A stretch of DNA of 64,000 nt from Bacteroidales bacterium. Its GTDB lineage: Bacteria; Bacteroidota; Bacteroidia; Bacteroidales; P3. Location: contig JAIRNR010000033.1 of assembly GCA_031257915.1 (NCBI GenBank), forward strand, positions 62,001 to 126,000. Reading direction: 5' to 3'. The notes beneath the pieces were generated by a model. The model was not told the DNA's origin. It saw only the letters and a program-made list of their open reading frames with translations, and did no database searches. Positions 33,314 through 42,539 of this stretch are shown piece after piece. Positions within the stretch are counted from its first letter, which is position 1. The number at the start of each line of letters is the position of its first letter. A program made the translations under genes and the position numbers.

Positions 33314-34425
33314 TACCTTATTTCAATATTTTGGTCATTCGCTATTGATAATTCTTTTGCATTAAATTCTACCTGTTTAATCTTGCCATTCTCATTATCA
33401 AGGCGTATCAATTGTCCTTCAAGAAAATTATCCGGACAGTTCAAAGCCTTTTCAAAACCTCTGATACAGTCATCGCTATGTGTTGTCACAAATACCTGAG
33501 TATTTAATCTATGAGCCAGTTTAAAAATAATATTCCATAATTGCTCCTGCACGGTATAGTGTAACCCGTTTTCAAATTCATCGACAAGTAAGAAATCATT
33601 ATCGGCATTGACTAATGCAAGAATAATAGTTAATATACGATTAATTCCGTCGCCCATACTTCGTAGCGGCAGTATTCGTTGTGAATTGGACAGTTTTATA
33701 ACAGCGATTCTTTCGTTTGGAATTTCTTCCACAAAAGCAATCCTTTCCGTTAACGGTTCTATTATTTTTAGTGCCTCAATTACATATTTCTCTTTTTCTG
33801 TAAGCGTTATGTTATCGAATAAATTTCCATTAATACCTCTATCAATATTTCTAGTCCTGATAAATTGGAGATTACTATTGCTGCCGGTTCTTTTGGAATA
33901 GTACCTGTATGGTCTATCTTCATCAAGTGGTAAAATATAGGGAATATTGCCTGTTTTTATCTCAAATCCAACATTATAATGTTCCGATTGCTTTTCTGAA
34001 TTATTTTGTATAACGGTTCTTCTTCTTATCATATTTCCATCAGAATCAGTTTCAGTCTTATCAATGTACCTTATAAATCTTAAAGATATATTTCCCTCAG
34101 GCAAAATATTTTCAGTATTTCCTATAAGTATAGCATCTACCGTATCAAATCCCACATTTCTATTTGTAAACAGGGATGAAAAAATTTTTATATTTATGTC
34201 TGTTGGGTTTTTGCTTAACTCCTTTGATTTGTAGTTTTCTCCTCTTTCTTCCAGTAATTGATAGATCAAACCTAAATCCCCTTTTGTTGCATATATGGCA
34301 ATTGCTTCAAGGATAGTTGATTTTCCTGTATTATTCTTACCGGTAATGAGGTTTACTCTGCTTAAAGAGTTTACCGTCAAATCCTGTAAATTGCGATAAT
34401 TATTTATGTGTAGTGAATTAAGCAT
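33313..34425 (-). CDS. AAA (OLD/AAA15-like) ATPase of a putative defence pair
   Basis: A 370-residue SMC/RecF-type ATPase. The Walker A motif is LITGKNNTGKSTILE (about 26-40). The ABC-like signature region is LRSMGDGINRIL (about 250), Walker B is FLLVDEFENGLHY, and the switch histidine is in VTTHSDDCIRGF. Between them lies a long, poorly conserved middle that probably contains dimerisation or sensor elements. It is followed without a gap by the TOPRIM gene. The two-gene order and domain content resemble PARIS (AriA/AriB) and other OLD-like defence modules. Confidence 0.88.
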   Translation of the reverse strand: MLNSLHINNYRNLQDLTVNSLSRVNLITGKNNTGKSTILEAIAIYATKGDLGLIYQLLEERGENYKSKELSKNPTDINIKIFSSLFTNRNVGFDTVDAILIGNTENILPEGNISLRFIRYIDKTETDSDGNMIRRRTVIQNNSEKQSEHYNVGFEIKTGNIPYILPLDEDRPYRYYSKRTGSNSNLQFIRTRNIDRGINGNLFDNITLTEKEKYVIEALKIIEPLTERIAFVEEIPNERIAVIKLSNSQRILPLRSMGDGINRILTIILALVNADNDFLLVDEFENGLHYTVQEQLWNIIFKLAHRLNTQVFVTTHSDDCIRGFEKALNCPDNFLEGQLIRLDNENGKIKQVEFNAKELSIANDQNIEIR

Positions 34426-34447
34426 AATTATCCTATTTTATTTTTAG

Positions 34448-34455
34448 CAAAGATA
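34448..34455 (-). promoter_or_regulatory. -7 box of the ATPase/TOPRIM pair
   Basis: The minus strand reads TATCTTTG, matching TAnnTTTG, 22 bp upstream of the ATPase ATG. A purine-rich AGGAT sequence precedes the ATG and may act as a ribosome binding site. A -33 TTTG is present but about 26 bp away, which is too far for the consensus. Confidence 0.5.
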
Positions 34456-34595
34456 AATCTTTTTTAAATATGGGCGATTTCCAAATTTGAAATGCTGAAA
34501 TCTTTTTATGATATATATCCCTTTTATATCATTATTTTAGTTTTTTAAGGTCGGTATATTTGTCCGTTTTATATTAAGTATTGGTCTTAAATATA

Positions 34596-36095
34596 TTACT
34601 CACCACCAAAATGCGTCCGTTCCCAGTAACGAATAATCGGCTCCGCAACATCGGGGTCAATCCGCTTTGTTACAATGCGGTGCTGCTTGTCAAGAATATA
34701 AACAACAGGAGTAGTCTGAACATCCCATTTGTCATTGTAATCAATTGTTGCCGTCTTGCCGTTAAGGTTAGTCCAGTCTTCCAAATTATTATCCTTAATA
34801 AATTTTTTCCATGCAGGTATGTCATGGTCCTTGCATATAGCAATAACATCAATACCCAACTCCTGTCCTTTTTCTTTATAAAGTTCGTGCCATTTGGGTA
34901 ATGCGCGTTTGCAATGTCCGCAGGTAACACTCCAAAAAATTATAATCGTATATTTTTTCTTTGATGAAAAGACGGAAACCCAACGTTCATTTGGCGTTTC
35001 TATAGTTGTATCGGGGCAGGCAAATTCGGGCGGAACATTCCCTATTAAAAGCGGTTCAACACGTTCAATTCTCTTTTTGAAATTTTCCACAATTCCCTGA
35101 CTTGCCCAAAAAGCATCACCTGTAAGGTAATAGCGTTTTGCAAGATATACCCATATTGCGTCGTGTCCTATAATATCGGAGCGTTGATATTTGTCCACAG
35201 TGTACCAAACTGCATATTTGAAAAGTTCGGGAGCGCAGCGTGTTTGTTCAATCAGACGTTCAAGGACAACTTTGACGGTATCGGGCAATTGCATTCTTAA
35301 AACTTTGTCGCAAAAATCGGCAAGACGCTGATGAAACAGGGGAGTGCGGACAACTCTGTCGTCACATAAATCAAAATTGTCAAAGTAATGATTTTTATAG
35401 TATTCGTATTGCCATTCCTGTTTTAAAGAATCGGGAACTTCCTCCGGCGCGGCAGGCACAACAACTTCTTTTTGTGCTTTAAACAAGATAGACATAAGAT
35501 GTTCGGGGTGATCTTTTACAAATTTGTCTTTTTTCTCGTCCATCTCTTTATATACTTCCGTAACCTGTGCTTTTATTTTTTCAATTCGGACAGAATCGTA
35601 TTCTTTGGAAACGGCTGTGTCCGTAAGACGTTTATATTCCTCATTAAATTTTTGCAGTTTTTTCACGTCATTAGTACCATCTGCAGCAAAATCCTGATAA
35701 AGTTGATTTTCGGGCGAACCGATAAACTTTATGCTTGAAAGAATATCGGGATATGTTGCTTCAACAGTATATTGTTGATCTTTGTCAATAATCAGTTCGG
35801 CGTAATTGCGGTCGGCAGTGATAAGTAAATAAAGTCCGCCCTCTTTTGGAGTGTCCGAATAAACAGTATAATCCTTTGTTTTCGGATTGTATTTTATCGT
35901 GTCCACAATATACTGACTGCCGCCGTAGTATCTGCCGAGCAACAAAACATGGTTTAACGAATCGGGATAATTTTTCATTTTGACTGTGAGTTGAAACGAT
36001 TTCGTTTTTGCAGCGGTTTTTTGTGCGGCTGCTTGTCGAATACCACCGGAAAAAAGTATTACAGAAAATAAGAGAATAAAAATTTTACTGTTCAT
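34596..36095 (-). CDS. Exported thioredoxin-like protein (DUF4369/DUF5106/TlpA type)
   Basis: A 499-residue exported protein. The signal peptide ends near AAAQ (residue 25). A DUF4369-like beta domain (about 33-125, VLLLGRYYGGSQYIVDT) is followed by a helical DUF5106-like middle (about 130-350). A TlpA/thioredoxin domain follows (about 365-499) with the redox pair in SVTCGHCKRALPKW and the cis-Pro region VQTTPVVYILD. Such proteins act as periplasmic disulfide reductases or sensors in Bacteroidota. No partner is adjacent, but the divergent haem/cytochrome c operon could use thiol reduction of apocytochromes. Confidence 0.87.
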   Translation of the reverse strand: MNSKIFILLFSVILFSGGIRQAAAQKTAAKTKSFQLTVKMKNYPDSLNHVLLLGRYYGGSQYIVDTIKYNPKTKDYTVYSDTPKEGGLYLLITADRNYAELIIDKDQQYTVEATYPDILSSIKFIGSPENQLYQDFAADGTNDVKKLQKFNEEYKRLTDTAVSKEYDSVRIEKIKAQVTEVYKEMDEKKDKFVKDHPEHLMSILFKAQKEVVVPAAPEEVPDSLKQEWQYEYYKNHYFDNFDLCDDRVVRTPLFHQRLADFCDKVLRMQLPDTVKVVLERLIEQTRCAPELFKYAVWYTVDKYQRSDIIGHDAIWVYLAKRYYLTGDAFWASQGIVENFKKRIERVEPLLIGNVPPEFACPDTTIETPNERWVSVFSSKKKYTIIIFWSVTCGHCKRALPKWHELYKEKGQELGIDVIAICKDHDIPAWKKFIKDNNLEDWTNLNGKTATIDYNDKWDVQTTPVVYILDKQHRIVTKRIDPDVAEPIIRYWERTHFGGE

Positions 36096-36290
36096 AGCTA
36101 TTTATTGATTAGTTTTAAATTGATATTTTCTACGCACAGGCAATGTTGAACAAATTCGGCAGTGCCTGATAGTGTTAAGCGAAATGATACATGAACAACA
36201 AAGGTAAGAAAAAACACGCAATATAAGATACGCCCATAAAGCAAATACCAAATAAAATAAATTCGGAACGATAGCGGATATTAGTGAATG

Positions 36291-36339
36291 AATCCCCATA
36301 AATAGGGATTGCGTGAGTAAAATAAAAATTGGAACTTTG
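36291..36339 (+). promoter_or_regulatory. Operator-like palindrome and promoter of the porin/imelysin operon
   Basis: A perfect inverted repeat AATCCC (36291-36296)/GGGATT (36305-36310) with an 8-bp spacer overlaps an ATTG (36308-36311). This is followed 20 bp later by GAACTTTG (36332-36339), a near match to the -7 consensus. The ATG is at 36363. Repressor binding to the palindrome would block the -33 region; iron control would suit the operon but is inferred. Confidence 0.45.
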
Positions 36340-36362
36340 CACAGTTAAAAAGTTGAGAGATT

Positions 36363-37724
36363 ATGAAAAAATTATCTGTAGTATTACTTTTTTTGTACGT
36401 TGCGAATATTCTTTCGGCGCAAACTCAAACGAGAAGCATATCTGAACAGGAGTATCAACTTCTTTTGAAAAGAATAGAAGCACTTGAAGAAAAACAGCCG
36501 ATAGCAGACACTTCCAAAAAGAAAAAACGAGCAGGAAAATTTGTTATCGGCGGATATGGTGAAGCGGTCACACATCGTTTTTTTTACAGCGATGACTTCA
36601 GACGTTACAGTTATCCCGAAAATTATAAAGACGCTAAAAGTCGCGGACAGTTTGACTTACCGCATGTTGTTTTCATGCTTGGTTATGAATTTCCCAAAGG
36701 CTGGAAATTCGGAGCGGAAATTGAGTTTGAGCATGGCGGCACAGAATCGGCAATAGAGATAGAAGGAGAAGAATTCGGCGAATATGAAAGTGAGATAGAG
36801 CGCGGCGGCGAGGTAGCGTTAGAGCAGTTCTGGCTTGAAAAATCATTTAATGATGCCGTAAATATTCGTTTAGGACATATTATTGTTCCGATAGGACTTA
36901 CTAATGCGTACCATCTGCCTACGGAATATTTATCCGTACTTCGTCAAGAAGAAGAAACGACTGTTATGCCAAGTACATGGCACGAAACAGGCATAAGTTT
37001 TTGGGGTAAAAAAAATAATTGGCGTTACGAAGTACTTTTTATTGCAGGATTAAATGCCGACCAGTTCAGCGATGCCAACTGGGTTAAAGGCGCGAGCGCA
37101 TCACCATACGAATTTAAATTGGCAAATGCTTACGCGGGAGCATTCAGGATAGACAATTATTCTGTTAAAGGTTTGCGTCTCGGTTTAAGCGGATATTACG
37201 GACACAGTGCCGCAAACAGTTTGAAATCAGAGCGTTATAAGGGATTAAAGGGGGCTGTAATTATCGGCACTTTTGACTTTGAATACAAAGCACATAATTT
37301 CTGGCTTTTGGGAAATATGGACTATGGACATTTAACAGATGCGAGTGAAATATCGCGCATAAACAAAAATATGCAAACAACATCGCCGTCCCCGCGCACA
37401 AATGTTGCTTCCGATGCTTTAAGCGGTTCTTTTTATATGGGTTACGACTTTTTTGGTTTAAGCAAAAAACTTCAGGAAAAAGATATGAAATTTTATGTTT
37501 TCGGACATTGCGGATATGTGAATTCCATGTTCAAGACAACGAAAAACATATTGGCTGACAAACGTTTTGAAAAAGTTATCGCATCGGCAGGAATAAACTA
37601 TTATCCGATAAAAGATATTGTAATAAAGTTGGAATATCAGTCGCGGCTGTTTCCCGAAACCGTATATAACACGGAAAACACAATATCTCTCGGTATAATG
37701 TACTCAGGATTATTTAAATTTTAA
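36363..37724 (+). CDS. Outer-membrane porin of the iron/haem operon
   Basis: A 453-residue outer-membrane protein with a signal peptide (cleavage near ILSAQ, residue 19) and a short coiled-coil segment (EYQLLLKRIEALEEK, about 30-45). That architecture is typical of phosphate-selective-type porins. A long series of amphipathic strands follows (GKFVIGGYGEAVTH, WKFGAEIEFEHG, VNIRLGHIIVPIGLTN) and ends in GIMYSGLFKF with a terminal phenylalanine. An acidic stretch (IEIEGEEFGEYESEIE) might contribute to cation binding. It lies 5' of imelysin and di-haem oxidoreductase genes, which supports a role in iron or haem entry. Confidence 0.82.
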   Translation: MKKLSVVLLFLYVANILSAQTQTRSISEQEYQLLLKRIEALEEKQPIADTSKKKKRAGKFVIGGYGEAVTHRFFYSDDFRRYSYPENYKDAKSRGQFDLPHVVFMLGYEFPKGWKFGAEIEFEHGGTESAIEIEGEEFGEYESEIERGGEVALEQFWLEKSFNDAVNIRLGHIIVPIGLTNAYHLPTEYLSVLRQEEETTVMPSTWHETGISFWGKKNNWRYEVLFIAGLNADQFSDANWVKGASASPYEFKLANAYAGAFRIDNYSVKGLRLGLSGYYGHSAANSLKSERYKGLKGAVIIGTFDFEYKAHNFWLLGNMDYGHLTDASEISRINKNMQTTSPSPRTNVASDALSGSFYMGYDFFGLSKKLQEKDMKFYVFGHCGYVNSMFKTTKNILADKRFEKVIASAGINYYPIKDIVIKLEYQSRLFPETVYNTENTISLGIMYSGLFKF

Positions 37725-37821
37725 TATAAAACAAATGAATAAAAAATCCGACACTCTTGACTGCAAGTACGGCTTTCGGAATTGGAATTTTACAATATCA
37801 ACAATCAAAACTTATAATATT

Positions 37822-38997
37822 ATGAAAAAATTTATGTTCACGATATTGCATGGGCGGAGCCCGAAGCAATACGGATTGAATTTGGCATTAACCGTTTTTC
37901 TTATAAGCGGTTCAATTGTTTTCACTTCGTGTGAAAAAACCCCAACCCCAACCGGCGGTGATAACGACGAAGAATACAGTGAAATACTGGCGTCTTATAC
38001 CAACAACACCGTTATCCTGACGTATAAGGGAATGGCGGACGCAGCAATGGAGTTGCTTGCGGAATGTAAAAAGATGACATACCCCATTGACCAAAATCTT
38101 GTAGATGCGGCATGTGCGAAATGGCGGCAGGCACGTGTTTTTTGGGAACAAAGTGAGGCATTTCTGTACGGACCTGCGGAATACCACAGTTTAGATCCGC
38201 ATTTGGATTCATGGCCCCTTGATAAAAATCAACTTGACCAGGTGCTTGGAAGAGATGATGTTTTAGAGATGGACGCCGCGTTTGTGCGCGATAATCTCGG
38301 TGTAAGTTTACTTGGATTCCATGCAATAGAGTACGTTCTTTTCAGAGATGGAAATCCGCGTGAAGCAGCAAATATTACAGCAGCAGAACTTGCCTGTTTA
38401 AAAGCAATAACTGAAGTTTTAACTCAGGATTGTATTTTGCTTGAAGGCAGTTGGGCAGGAGAATCTTCCCTTTCTAATGAAAAAATTACTATATTAGAAG
38501 ACGCGGAATTATCTGTTACAAGTAACTTTGGTAATGAAATGATAAATGCAGGAAAACCCGGCAGTCGGTATTCAAGTGCTTCGCAAGGTATAGAAGAAAT
38601 AATTGAGGGATGTAAAGCAATTGCAGACGAAGTTGGAAATGCCAAAATTGCCGATCCTGTAGAATCGAAAAATGTTCTTGATGTTGAATCATGGTATAGC
38701 TGGAACTCTATTGACGACTTTATAAATAATATTGTCAGCATAGAAAACAGTTATTACGGAATGTGCGGCGGCAGTATCGCAGAACATTCGTTATCCAAAC
38801 TGATTGCAGAAAAAAATTCCGCTCTCGACAGTGAAATAAAAACGAGAATTGGTAATGCAAAAGAAAAAATTGAAGCGATAGGAAGACCATTTCGCAATAA
38901 TTTAAATAATAACGCAGGTACGAGTGCGGCGATGGACGCGTGCAGTGAACTGCTTGAGTCTTTAGAAAAAATTAAGAAAGAATTGGGATTAGAATAA
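37822..38997 (+). CDS. Imelysin-family lipoprotein
   Basis: A 391-residue lipoprotein started at the ATG at 37822 (lipobox VFTSC, lipid Cys37). The imelysin signature GxHxxE is present as GFHAIEYVLF, with further family features (WPLDKNQLDQVLG, SAMDACSELLESLEKIKKELG in the C-terminal helices). Imelysin-like proteins bind iron or haem in the periplasm or at the membrane. The signal region contains a palindromic DNA stretch (37845-37870) that encodes an unusual HGRSPKQYG segment before the hydrophobic core. A longer upstream frame of 29 codons has no signal function and is not used. Confidence 0.9.
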   Translation: MKKFMFTILHGRSPKQYGLNLALTVFLISGSIVFTSCEKTPTPTGGDNDEEYSEILASYTNNTVILTYKGMADAAMELLAECKKMTYPIDQNLVDAACAKWRQARVFWEQSEAFLYGPAEYHSLDPHLDSWPLDKNQLDQVLGRDDVLEMDAAFVRDNLGVSLLGFHAIEYVLFRDGNPREAANITAAELACLKAITEVLTQDCILLEGSWAGESSLSNEKITILEDAELSVTSNFGNEMINAGKPGSRYSSASQGIEEIIEGCKAIADEVGNAKIADPVESKNVLDVESWYSWNSIDDFINNIVSIENSYYGMCGGSIAEHSLSKLIAEKNSALDSEIKTRIGNAKEKIEAIGRPFRNNLNNNAGTSAAMDACSELLESLEKIKKELGLE

Positions 38998-39000
38998 AAT

Positions 39001-40431
39001 ATGAAAAAGAATTTTTTTTACTTATTGGCTGTTTTAACGTTGTTTTCCTGTAACAGGACAAATGAAACCCCGGAATTAGGTGAGGATTACTACACAGGCG
39101 GACGGAATGGAACTGTCTTTATCAATTCAAGTAAAGCGTATGAACAGCCTGTTTCGGGTATTGACGGCTCGGCGTTTTTGAAAGGCGAACAACTTTTTGA
39201 AGGTAGATTTATCACAGGTGACAATACCCCTTTTTCAGGCTTGGGACCTGTTTATATCCGCTCAAGCTGTAAAGATTGTCATCCGGGCTATGGACATGGC
39301 AGACGTATGGACAGATACAATGCCGACGACTATGGTAACGGTTATCTTTTGGTTATTTATGATGATAACGGACAACTTTGTCCGCAATTTATAGGTATGC
39401 CGCAAACAAGGGCGGCATACCCGTTTTTGCCTCCCATTGATGAATCGGGAATCCATGTAGAGTGGCACAATTATACCGACGAATTTAACAATACATATCC
39501 TGACGGTGAAACATATCAACTTATATATCCCGCTGTAACGATAGACAGAGAAGCAATTCTGCCTGAACTGCGCCCCGAATCGTACAATGTGGCAATAGAG
39601 TCCACTATCGGTATTTACGGAACAGGTCTGTTGGATGCAATAAGCCAGAGCGATATTATTGATGAACACGAAGCGCAGCAGAAGCGTTCCTACTGCAAGG
39701 GTCTTCCCGAGTTGCCTTACGCATTAGACGAATACGGCAAGGAAAAAGTCGGACGTTACACCTACGGTTGCACGCGCAGTACGCTTCAAAACGGTCCCGG
39801 TGCAAATGCCCTTTGGAATATTACAAACGTAACTCGTCCCGACAGAACATACCATTATATTACCGAAGCGTATGCAAATGCAATGGCAGATAATGCCGAT
39901 GTAAGAAATGCTTTGGGCTGGAGCCGTGACAGTGTGTATAATTATCTTATGGGCAAAGATTTACGGTCGGAAATGACTATGAAAGATTTTGACGACTTTA
40001 TGGTTTGGCACAGAGGACTTGCCGTCCCTGCCGCTCGTAATCTCGACGACCCCACTGTTCAGAAAGGTAAAGAGATATTTTATCAGATGGGTTGTACCGC
40101 TTGCCATAAACCCACCTGGACAACAGGGGAAAGTCCTTATATGCCTTCTCTCGCAAATCAAAAAATTTGGCCCTATACCGACCTTTTACGGCACGACTTG
40201 GATATGCATGAACCCGGGTTGAGAAAATATTGCCGCACCACTCCGCTTTGGGGGCGCGGACTTTCAAATATATGCACAGGTTACAGCGACCATCTTCACG
40301 ATATGAGAGCAAGAACGTATGAAGAAGCAATTCTTTGGCATGGAGGTGAAGCAAAGGAATCACGTAACAGATTCCGGAATTTGACAAAAGAGCAGCGCAG
40401 CGCAGTTGTTAAGTTTTTAGAGGCAATTTAG
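39001..40431 (+). CDS. Di-haem oxidoreductase-like lipoprotein (DHOR family)
   Basis: A 476-residue lipoprotein (lipobox LFSC, Cys17) of the COG3488 di-haem oxidoreductase family. There are two c-type haem motifs: CKDCH (about 97-101) in a GYGHGR context, and CTACH (about 363-367) in the C-terminal domain. Other family blocks include GPGANALWNITNVTRPDRTYHYI and LWGRGLSN. Electron transfer in iron or haem handling is likely. It starts 3 bp after the imelysin stop, and the cytochrome c maturation gene overlaps its own stop, so haem attachment and its target are co-expressed. Confidence 0.9.
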   Translation: MKKNFFYLLAVLTLFSCNRTNETPELGEDYYTGGRNGTVFINSSKAYEQPVSGIDGSAFLKGEQLFEGRFITGDNTPFSGLGPVYIRSSCKDCHPGYGHGRRMDRYNADDYGNGYLLVIYDDNGQLCPQFIGMPQTRAAYPFLPPIDESGIHVEWHNYTDEFNNTYPDGETYQLIYPAVTIDREAILPELRPESYNVAIESTIGIYGTGLLDAISQSDIIDEHEAQQKRSYCKGLPELPYALDEYGKEKVGRYTYGCTRSTLQNGPGANALWNITNVTRPDRTYHYITEAYANAMADNADVRNALGWSRDSVYNYLMGKDLRSEMTMKDFDDFMVWHRGLAVPAARNLDDPTVQKGKEIFYQMGCTACHKPTWTTGESPYMPSLANQKIWPYTDLLRHDLDMHEPGLRKYCRTTPLWGRGLSNICTGYSDHLHDMRARTYEEAILWHGGEAKESRNRFRNLTKEQRSAVVKFLEAI

Positions 40432-42539
40432 TGAAGTACATTAAATATATTTTTCTTGCAATAATTGCTGTTTCGCTTGTTGTAGCAACTTTTGTAGAAA
40501 AATTTTATGATAAAACTTTTGCACTGGCGCATATTGAACATTCAATATGGTTCTGTACGCTGTGCGGCGCATGTGTTTTACTGTTTCTGTTTGACTGTAT
40601 CAAATACAGACGTTCTTTGCCGCGATACCTTATCGTTATCTCTGTTTTAATTGTTCTTTGCGGTGCAACCGTATCATTTTTTACAGCAGAAAATACTGTT
40701 GTCCATTTGCGTAAAGACATCCCTTTGCAAGAACAGTCATTGACACTGACTTTAAAAAATTTTGAGATTGTAAATTACAGCGGTACCAATACTCCTGCCG
40801 ATTTTATCAGCGATTTTGAAATTTTGGAAAACGGAAAAACCGTTCTCGCAAATGTATCAATGAACAACACATTTCGCTATAAGAATTATCGTTTCTTTCA
40901 GACATCGTACGACAGTGATTCATTAGGAACAATATTGACAATAAATAATGATTTTATCGGCTCGCTGCTTGTCTATTGCGGTTTTGCACTTTTTGTTATT
41001 GCTGCAATCTTTTATTTTCTGAAAAAGAGATTGAAGAAATTCTATTGTTTTATCGCCCTGTTGCCGCTGTCTTCAATATTACCGGCTCAACTGCCGGCAC
41101 AATCATCTTCGCAATCATCTTCACAATTATTGGAACAAAAGACAATAAGCAAAGAAAACGCTGATGAATTGGGACGTATAGCATGTTTCTATCAAGGCAG
41201 AATATCTCCATTAAACACTTACGCGCGTGACTTTGTGCTGCAACTGTATGGAAAATCATCTTATAAAAATTTTACGGCGGAACAAATTTTTGCAGGATGG
41301 CTTTTTTTTCCGGAAGTATGGCAGCATGAGGAGATGATAAAGATAAAAAGTAAGGAAGTTCGTAAAGAGTTTGGAATAAAAGAATATGCGAAATTCAGTA
41401 ACTTTTTTACGCCGTTTGGTGAAAGTAAATTAACATATTCGGGCATAGCAAATACAAGTAAAGCGTACAGGGAACTTGACGAGAAGATAAATACCGTTTT
41501 TGCATTAGTAAACGGTTATTCCTTAGAAATTTTTCCGCAGAAAAATATATGGTATTCTGCAGTTGATAATTTGCAAAATATAAATTCCGGCGACAGTATT
41601 TTTATTCGTGGTGTACTGCAACTTTTGTATGAAGCAGTAGAAAAAAAAGAAGACAGTGCGGTAAAAAATATTATATCAAAAATCAGAATATTCCAAACGT
41701 TAAAGGCAGAGCAGGGGAGTATTTCCGATACGAAGATAATGCTCGAAATATATTTGAACAAATTTAATATACCCAAAAATTTGTTCCCTGTAATTTTGAT
41801 ATTTGCTCTGCTTACTTTTATTACTGTTATTATAAAAAAAATACCCTGCAAAATCAGAAAATTACTTAACGTAATTATTATTGTTCAATATTGTATTACA
41901 ATCTCTTTACTTACGGCATTTATTATCTTGCGGGCATATATTTCGGGGCATTTACCGTTCAGTAACGGATATGAAACAATGCTGATACTGTCGTGGATAA
42001 TTTTATTGATTACTTTTATCTTCAGGAAAAAGGCAGATATTTTATTTTTTGCGGGACAAATGCTTTCGGGATTGTGTTTACTCGTATGCAATATAAATTC
42101 CATGCATCCGCAACTCACTCCGCTAATGCCTGTGCTTAATTCAATATGGCTTTCCATTCATGTCTCTATAATGATGTTATCGTATGCTTTATGTGCGTTA
42201 ATCACCATTATTTCCGTTATATACCTGATAATAAAAAATGGAGATGCCCATAATATGGTGTATAAATTGCTTGAAATAGCAGTAGTGTTGATGTTTCTGG
42301 GAATAATATGCGGTTCTGTATGGGCAAATCAAAGTTGGGGCAGATACTGGGGGTGGGATCCGAAAGAAGTATGGGCATTAGTTACAGGAATAGTATATCT
42401 GTTCCCTCTGTTTGACAGAGATATTAAAATTTTTCAGAACAAAGTCCTTTTACACAGTTATCTCGTGTTCGCATTTCTGTCTTTACTGATGACGTACTTC
42501 GGAGTAAGTCTGTTTCTCGGCGGACTTCACAGTTATTAG
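40431..42539 (+). CDS. Fused ResB-CcsA cytochrome c maturation protein
   Basis: A 702-residue membrane protein that joins the two system II haem lyase components. The N-terminal part (about 1-190) has the ResB pattern with a large periplasmic loop (LTLTLKNFEIVNYSGTNTPADF). A central soluble region (about 215-450) follows. The C-terminal ~250 residues form CcsA with the haem-handling WWD-type motif WGRYWGWDPKEVWALVT and flanking helices with conserved His. It starts with GTG, overlapping the TAG of the di-haem gene by one base. It would attach haem to the CxxCH motifs of its upstream neighbour. Confidence 0.9.
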   Translation: MKYIKYIFLAIIAVSLVVATFVEKFYDKTFALAHIEHSIWFCTLCGACVLLFLFDCIKYRRSLPRYLIVISVLIVLCGATVSFFTAENTVVHLRKDIPLQEQSLTLTLKNFEIVNYSGTNTPADFISDFEILENGKTVLANVSMNNTFRYKNYRFFQTSYDSDSLGTILTINNDFIGSLLVYCGFALFVIAAIFYFLKKRLKKFYCFIALLPLSSILPAQLPAQSSSQSSSQLLEQKTISKENADELGRIACFYQGRISPLNTYARDFVLQLYGKSSYKNFTAEQIFAGWLFFPEVWQHEEMIKIKSKEVRKEFGIKEYAKFSNFFTPFGESKLTYSGIANTSKAYRELDEKINTVFALVNGYSLEIFPQKNIWYSAVDNLQNINSGDSIFIRGVLQLLYEAVEKKEDSAVKNIISKIRIFQTLKAEQGSISDTKIMLEIYLNKFNIPKNLFPVILIFALLTFITVIIKKIPCKIRKLLNVIIIVQYCITISLLTAFIILRAYISGHLPFSNGYETMLILSWIILLITFIFRKKADILFFAGQMLSGLCLLVCNINSMHPQLTPLMPVLNSIWLSIHVSIMMLSYALCALITIISVIYLIIKNGDAHNMVYKLLEIAVVLMFLGIICGSVWANQSWGRYWGWDPKEVWALVTGIVYLFPLFDRDIKIFQNKVLLHSYLVFAFLSLLMTYFGVSLFLGGLHSY

